Source: Setophaga petechia (lineage: Eukaryota; Chordata; Aves; Passeriformes; Parulidae). Taken from it: a stretch of DNA of 64,000 bases. The translations under genes and the position numbers were made by a program. The notes under the pieces were generated by a model. That model worked only from the letters and a program-made list of their open reading frames with translations. It made no database searches and was not told the DNA's origin. Location of the stretch: NCBI GenBank assembly GCA_024362935.1, contig JANCRA010000028.1, forward strand, positions 7,126,476-7,190,475, written 5' to 3'. Positions 58,335 through 64,000 of the stretch are shown piece by piece (position 1 is the stretch's first letter; each line of letters opens with the position of its first letter).

Positions 58335-58645
58335 TATTTTTTGGGAGAGATATTTTAAATTATAAAAATACTAAAATATTTCGAAGTATAATGCTTTATT
58401 ATATTATAATAAAATTATAATATCATTTTATATTAAAATAATATTATATTTTTATTTACATAATAGGTTATATATCATTATATAATTTATTATATTACAT
58501 TTTAATATATTAATAACTATATATTAAATATAATCTATTAATACATTATATTAATACATTATATTAATAATTATATTTATTTATATTAAAATTATTATAC
58601 TTTTATATAAATATATTATTTCTATAAAAATATATACTAATTATT
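58335..58645. repeat. AT-rich simple sequence
   Basis: About 310 bp of almost pure A/T with TTATA and TTAATA periodicities. LTR landmarks are not visible on either side, unlike the blocks at 3398 and 9755. Confidence 0.8.
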
Positions 58646-59296
58646 TTTTTCTCCCCAGCTGTCCCCATTCCTCTGATGCCCACACCTTTTGCACAACCTC
58701 TCCTGGAGGCTGCAGGTGGTTTTTCCCCCCATCCTCTGGCTGTATCTTTGTTTTCATCACCCATTTCGACAGGTTGTAATGACTGCTTTTATCTGTTCTC
58801 CTGGCAGTCTGCATCTCCAGGCAGCTTTTGCAAATGCTGACTTCTCTTCCTTCAGTGATCTCCCTGCCTCAAATTCCAGCTGCTGGAGATTAGGCTGTGT
58901 GCTCAAGGATATGCATCTCAAAATTGCCTCCCTTATCAGGTTTAATGGCTTTGCTCCCTGCTCAGCTCTTCCCATGGAAAACTTTGCAGTGCCTGCTCTA
59001 CCTGAGGTCCTGGGGAGGAGGGCAGTGCTTTTGGGACCAGGGAATGGGGAGACAGAGGTGGGGAATGCTGGAGCAGATCCTGTTTGGAGCTGTCTGTGAT
59101 GCAAACAGATCCTGGAGCAGCAGCAGGGCTGTTTACAAGGGGCTGTTGAAATCATTATTTGACCATATTGATGCAGCCACATCCTCACTGCCCGTGGGAG
59201 GAGCTGATCCCAGGCCTGGGGAGGGATCAGGTTGCTCCAGGATGGAGGGGGCATCCCTGGGGAGATGCCACTGCAGCACCAGTGAGGCCCCTTACC
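58646..59296. other. Non-coding, nothing recognised
   Basis: Unique DNA. The long minus frame through 58757-59710 relies on the CCAT array. Confidence 0.5.
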
Positions 59297-59532
59297 CCAT
59301 CCATCCATCCATCCATCCATCCATCCATCCATCCATCCATGATCCATCCATCCACCCCATCCATCCATCCATCCATCCATCCATCCATGATCCATCCATC
59401 CACCCCATCCATCCATCCATCCATCCATCCATCCATCCATCCATCCATCCATCCATCCATCCATCCATCCACCCCATCCATCCATCCATCCATCCATCCA
59501 TCCATCCATCCATCCCATCCCATCCCATCCCA
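59297..59532 (+). repeat. (CCAT)n microsatellite with phased interruptions
   Basis: Tetranucleotide CCAT in blocks broken by CCATGATCCATCCATCCACC twice and by CCACCCC again before the last block. The right edge turns into (CATCC)n. The interruption pattern shows block duplications of about 50 bp. Confidence 0.95.
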
Positions 59533-61199
59533 GGGGCTGGCACTGCTCTCCCACCATCTCCTTCTCTCTTTCCAGCCCCTCACAACACTGCAAGCACCAA
59601 ACCCCTTCAGGGTGCCCATGCCAGGGAGATCCAGAGGGTGCTGGCATTGTTGAGGAACTTCCCTGATTTTCTCCTCCCAGCTGGCTGGAATTCCCATGGT
59701 GCCACCTCATTCGAAGTCCTAAATGGGCTTGGTCTCACCCTGTGCCTGAGGAAGATCAAGGTAATTTTATTTTCATGATCAAATAAAAGGAGGATCCTGC
59801 CATGGGCTCAGTGGTGCTGCTGTGGCCATGGGGTGATTCCCACCTGGAGGTGTCCTGAGGGGATCTTTGGAATTTTTCCATCTTTCCTGCCTTGCTGCCA
59901 GTGCCTCCCTGTCCCTCTGTCCCTCTCCAGGTGGATGGGAAGAGCTGATGCCACAGGCAAAAGGGGATGAGACAAATCCACTTATTCTGGCGTGATCTCC
60001 CCTGGCTAAGCCCTTGTAATGTTGTTTGCTCACTTTCAATTAGCCCCGTGTTGGAATCCTCTACGAGATCAGATTAATGGGTTTGTGCCTCATGTTTAAA
60101 CACAGCCCCCACGTGTGCTGTGCTCCAAACCAATAATACTTTATCTTGATGTAATAAAAATAATTGCAGGCAGAAATGCTCTCCCTCGTGCCTGCTCCTC
60201 ACCACTCCAGGGAATTGCTGGCTCCTCTCTCCCATTTCCCTGCTTCACCCTGGTTTGAAATCCATGAAAAAACAGTGCTGGGATGTGCCCCAAGTTATCC
60301 TTTCATGTTTTCCCTGCTCTCCTCACCTCACACTCCTTGTTCTGTGAGCCACAGAGGTTCTGAGGCTCTGTTTGAGATCTATCAGCAGCTTTTTGCTCCA
60401 GGACCTTTTCTGTGAGGTTCAGCCCTGACTTGATGCAATTTGTTCAGAACTTGGTGGCCTCTGTGACCTCCCACCCCAGGGCTCCTCTCTCCCAGCCTGT
60501 GCAGGGTCCCTGCTGCTTCCCAACACCTCCCTTCAGGTGCCTGCTCAGCCCATTTCTTCTTTGGGAGCTTTTATTTTTAGTTTCTCTTCCTCCTGCCTGG
60601 CATTTCTTGCAGCTCCAACACCCTTTCACTTGATGCCATTCCAGTTATCCCGCACATTTGTGTCCTTGACCTCTCTCTGGCTGAATTCACTAAAAATTCC
60701 TTTTGTTTCTTGGTGTCCACTCTGCTTGAAATCAAGATCCACAGCTGCAGCCTTATTCCCTTTTGTTCCTTCCTCCAATCACTTCTGGATTTAGGTCAAA
60801 GTCTTCCATTCAGGGCTCAATTCTGCAATCAGCCCTTCCATAATATCCTCATTTCTCACCAAAATAATCTAAATAATCATTACTTCATGGGTTCAGGTAA
60901 AATTCAGCTTGCCAGCTCTCACTGTGGCTCCAAGGCTTTTTCCAGACTCCCTGCAGATTGGAGTCATGAATTGGTTTTCACAATGAAGAATTTGCCTCCC
61001 CAAGGGGAGCTTTGGTGCACAACGAGGTGACAGCTTGGCCTTCACATTCCCAGTGATTCCTGTGAGGAGGATTTACCCAACCTGGGTGTTCAAAGCACTT
61101 TTTCCATCCTCTCATTGCTTTGGGGTGCTTGGAGAAGACCCAGAGCAACCTTGAGCATCCAACCCATTCTGAGGCCTTGTCCTGAGCTGAGATACCCCA
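59533..61199. other. Non-coding with one possible conserved patch
   Basis: 59990-60170 (CTTTCAATTAGCCCCGTG, CTCTACGAGATCAGATTAATG, ACCAATAATACTTTATC) looks like regulatory DNA. The remainder is ordinary. Confidence 0.35.
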
Positions 61200-61300
61200 A
61201 ACAGGACAGTTTGTGTGGAAGGGACCTTAAAGCTCATCTGTTCCACCTCCTACCACCTTCCCCTGGATCCCATCTCCCCATCCACCCTTCCTGATGCTGC
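61200..61300 (-). mobile_element. Short CR1 LINE 3' fragment
   Basis: GACAGTTTGTGTGGAAGGGAC, CTTAAAGCTCATCTG and TTCCACCTCCTACCACC match the reverse complement of a CR1 end. Only about 100 bp are recognisable. Confidence 0.6.
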
Positions 61301-61439
61301 CAGAGCTGAGCCTGCCCTTGGGGAGGATGGAAATGTTCATTCCTCAGTTTCCAGGGCAGTTTCTCTCAGGGGTGGGAGATCCTGGAATTTGCCAGAGTTC
61401 ATTAATCCAGGCTGGACTCTGCAGGTGGAGGCCCCACTC

Positions 61440-61816
61440 TGTCACAGACACATTTTATGAAAAATCCTTTCCTTAGGATTTTTCCTCCTGAGAAGCTGAG
61501 AGGCCTCAGGAACAAAATGTAAACATTGATTATCTGCTGCTGTGGAGTGCAATAGGTGGATCTGTGATTGGTCTAATTGGGTTGTTTCTAATTAATGGCC
61601 AATCACAGTCAGATGGCTCAGACTGTCTGAGACACAAGCTTTTGTTATCATTCTTATTCTATTCTCAGCTAGCCTTCTGATGAAATCCTTTCTTCTACTC
61701 TTTTAGTATAGTTTTAATGTAATATATCTCATAAAATAATAAATCAAGCCTTCTGAAACATGGAGTCAGATCCTCATCTCTTCTCTCATCCTGAGACTCC
61801 TGTGAACACTGTCACA
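61440..61816 (+). mobile_element. Solo LTR (ERVK-like) with perfect target-site duplication
   Basis: TGTCACAGACAC to GAACACTGTCACA, 377 bp. CCACTC flanks it at 61434-61439 and 61817-61822. It shares the whole order of motifs with the LTR at 46622-47002. AATAAA lies near 61738, with GGAGTCAGATCC downstream. It is a clean solo LTR with no coding remains. Confidence 0.9.
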
Positions 61817-61822
61817 CCACTC

Positions 61823-63704
61823 TGCTGGCTCAGAGGACACTTGATGACCTCCTGACATTGATTTCCTTCCCCCTCCCCAGCCCCAGAAAGCTCTGGGATA
61901 ATGGAATGGATATCTGAGGGAACTCATCCAGAGGGCTCTCCCTCACCATTGGCTGCCTGGCTCAGTTTGACCTCCTGGGTCACCTGTACACGAGAGAAAC
62001 TGCCAAAAGAGCAAAATCAAGCTGGGAAGGTTGTCAAGAAGACCAGGAGGGAAATCTCCTTGTGCCCAGCTTTTGGGCCCTTTGGAGATAAAGCTGAATT
62101 TCCAGCAGCTCAGGGCAACATTTAATTTTCTGGTTGGCTCTCCCTGCACTCCACCTGGCTGCTCTTTGCCCCCTTGCTCCTCCGTGGCCAAACCACCCAC
62201 GTCCTGCCTCCAGCTGCCATTCCAGACCCTTGGAGGATCAGACCTGAGCCTGACAAGCACCTCACTATCCCACTGCCCACTATCCCAGCTGGGACTGAGC
62301 CCCCAGAGCCACCAGAGCCAGGCTGGGATGTGTCAGGGTGCCAGGTGAAAAGGAGGGGTGAGGAAATCATGGCAAATAGGAGCTGACTGCCCAATAATTG
62401 TGGACAACCAGGCTTTTCAGCAGGGCCATAAATCAATGGCAGATGGAGCCACGCTGGGTGGTGCTTATTGATTTCTCTTTTTTTGTTGGTTTTTTTTTTT
62501 TTATTTTTTATTGGTTCTCCTTCCCGCCGTTTGCTGCCCGCCGGAGTGGAAAGGCTCCTCAGACAGCTCTGTGGGGTTTCTCTCTGCCTGGCAGCTTTCC
62601 CACCTTCCCTCTCCTCTCCATCCTGGCAGGGAGGGAGGGCAGCACTCCCAGCACCCATCCACGGAGCCCAGTGCTGGATCTGGGCCTGGCTTGGAGCCCC
62701 AGCAGCAGCTTTTGGGGGAAAATCAAGGCTGGAGGCAGAGGTAGGATGGGGTTAAAAGAGGGAATAATGTCTCAGCTCTGGCCAAAATCCCCTTTTAGCA
62801 CCTCCAGGACCACCCTGCACCACCCATCTCAGCCCCCATCCCTTAATCAGCCCTTGTTTCTCCTCCTCTCTGCCTCTTGCAGCTCGCAGATGGGATTGAA
62901 GGGACCTGCCAGGCCCCTCTGTCCCCTCTGTGAGGTGACACCAGGGCTGTGTGGGGTCTGTCCTGAGGGACACCTCCACCCTTGCAGTCCCATGAACAAG
63001 AATAACCCTGCTAAAGGAAATCCAGCCACAGGAATGGGCAAAACCACGGGGGTTTGCTTGGAGCAGTGCTAAAAAATAGGATTTTTCTCCTTGTTTATGC
63101 TTTTTTAAAGCCCTCTCCTCCACCTCCTGTGCTCTGGGGGGGCTCAGCCCTTCAAGGAGATCTCTGAGCAGGGTTTTGGATAATGAGGGGCTGCATCCCC
63201 TGGTCCCTCAGGGTGGCACTGAGGGTGTTGCTGTCCTCTGCCTGCTGAAGGCTCTGTTATCCATGTGGGATATTCCTTTAGGAGCGCCTTTCTTTCCAGC
63301 ATGAAAAGCTCTGCTGTTACAGCTGGTCCAGACTGTAGGGTTTGGTTAATTTTTTTTCTTTTTTTTCCTTCTCTTTTGTTCAGGGCTGTGCAGAGCACTT
63401 ATGGATTCATAAAGTGGTAATTTATTGAACAAGTCTTTGGAGAAGGGAAGTAATGAAAGCTGCTGGATAAATGACGGGAACGTTCGGGATCCGATTGCTG
63501 CCAGGAGCTTGGTGGCTCCAGGGGCTCTCGTGGGGGAGCAGGAGCCTCACAAAGCCACACAAAAAATGGGATTTGGGCCAAAATCAAAGCAGGAGCCACC
63601 TCCTTGGAGCAGGAGCACTCCAAGGAAGAGGTGGGGGATTTGTTATCCCTGGAGTTCCAGCAGCTCCCGGTATGGAGAGGTTGTGAGGGCGTTTTTGGCT
63701 GCCT
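61823..63704. other. Non-coding, nothing recognised
   Basis: T-rich run near 62475-62512. Plus frame 62398-63072 (224 codons) has mixed codon use and no domain. Nothing else is recognised. Confidence 0.5.
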
Positions 63705-64000
63705 GGAAATTCCAGTTATTGGAAATTCCAGTTATTGGAAATTCCAGTTATTGGAAATTCTGGTTATTGAAAATTCCGGTTATTGGAAATTCCAGTTATT
63801 GGAAATTCCAGTTTTTGGAAATTCCGGTTATTGGAAATTCCAGTTATTGGAAATTCCGGTTATTGGAAATCCCAGTTTTTGGAAATTCCAGTTATTGGAA
63901 ATTCCAGTTATTGGAAATTCCGGTTATTGGAAATTCCAGTTTTTGGAAATTCCAGTTATTGGAAATTCCGGTTATTGGAAATTCCAGTTATTGGAAATTC
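63705..64000 (+). repeat. 16-bp GGAAATTCCAGTTATT minisatellite, open at window edge
   Basis: About 18 units of TTGGAAATTCC(A/G)GTTA / GTTT with few variants, reaching the last base of the window, so its full length is unknown. Each unit carries GGAAATTCC, which resembles a Rel/NF-kB half-site pair. Confidence 0.95.

Noticed and set aside
58757..59778. Long frames of Gly-Trp-Met-Asp or Ile-His-Pro-Ser on both strands
   Set aside because: Created by (CCAT)n. Flanks have no coding signature.
62398..63072. 224-codon plus frame near the right end
   Set aside because: It passes through a T-run and unbiased sequence, with no family resemblance.

Overview
The window looks like vertebrate nuclear DNA from a bird, most likely a songbird (passerine). 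The evidence is several tails of CR1 LINEs (the main avian non-LTR retrotransposon), a set of short solo retroviral LTRs of the kinds common in songbirds, two of them with perfect 6-bp target-site duplications, CpG depletion outside a few islands, and no bacterial-style gene packing. The species and lineage are inferred; nothing here was aligned.

Protein-coding content is very low. The only stretch that reads like a real exon is on the minus strand near the left end (1946-2399). It has strongly GC-ending codons, a splice-acceptor-like sequence upstream, a stop codon and a polyadenylation hexamer downstream. I do not recognise the protein. Every other long open frame falls in a tandem repeat whose unit lacks stops, or in an unsupported stretch. 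I see no rRNA, tRNA, CRISPR array or intact retroviral gene.

Layout: 0-2.4 kb holds the candidate 3' exon. 2.6-4.2 kb is a cluster of LTR pieces carrying a (TTC)20 microsatellite and an AT-rich expansion. 9.5-10.2 kb is an LTR about twice the usual length because its AT-rich part has expanded. 11.4-11.8 kb is another LTR. 15.6-16.2 kb is a 79-bp minisatellite. 16.7-18.0 kb is a CR1 tail with one segment amplified into a nested minisatellite. 18.5-18.9 kb is an LTR. 19.1-19.6 kb is a 40-bp minisatellite. 20-21.4 kb is AT-rich, TAAT-rich DNA that resembles conserved non-coding elements. 21.8-23.0 kb is a 17-18-bp minisatellite. 27 kb has a purine-rich array. 32-34 kb is a 2-kb G-rich minisatellite. 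36.4-36.8 kb is a short array. 37.5-38 kb is a probable LTR. 39.0 kb has a perfect 23-bp hairpin. 40.8-41.6 kb is a G-run array abutting a CR1 tail. 42.9, 44.9, 46.6, 56.8 and 61.4 kb carry further LTRs. 45.6-48.65 kb holds an inverted plus tandem low-copy duplication. 49.6 kb has a 74-bp triplication. 50.8-51.5 kb is an 11-bp array. 51.8-53.4 kb is a four-copy 386-bp satellite. 54.7-55.5 kb is a 426-bp tandem duplication. 59.3-59.5 kb is (CCAT)n. A 16-bp array runs off the right end.

The main theme is tandem-repeat birth, not gene function. Retrotransposon ends (LTR AT-rich tracts, a CR1 tail) have themselves become microsatellites or minisatellites, and about a dozen unrelated minisatellite families sit within 64 kb. 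Between them lie stretches with intact CpGs and homeodomain- or POU-like motifs that could be conserved regulatory DNA. That is a visual impression only.
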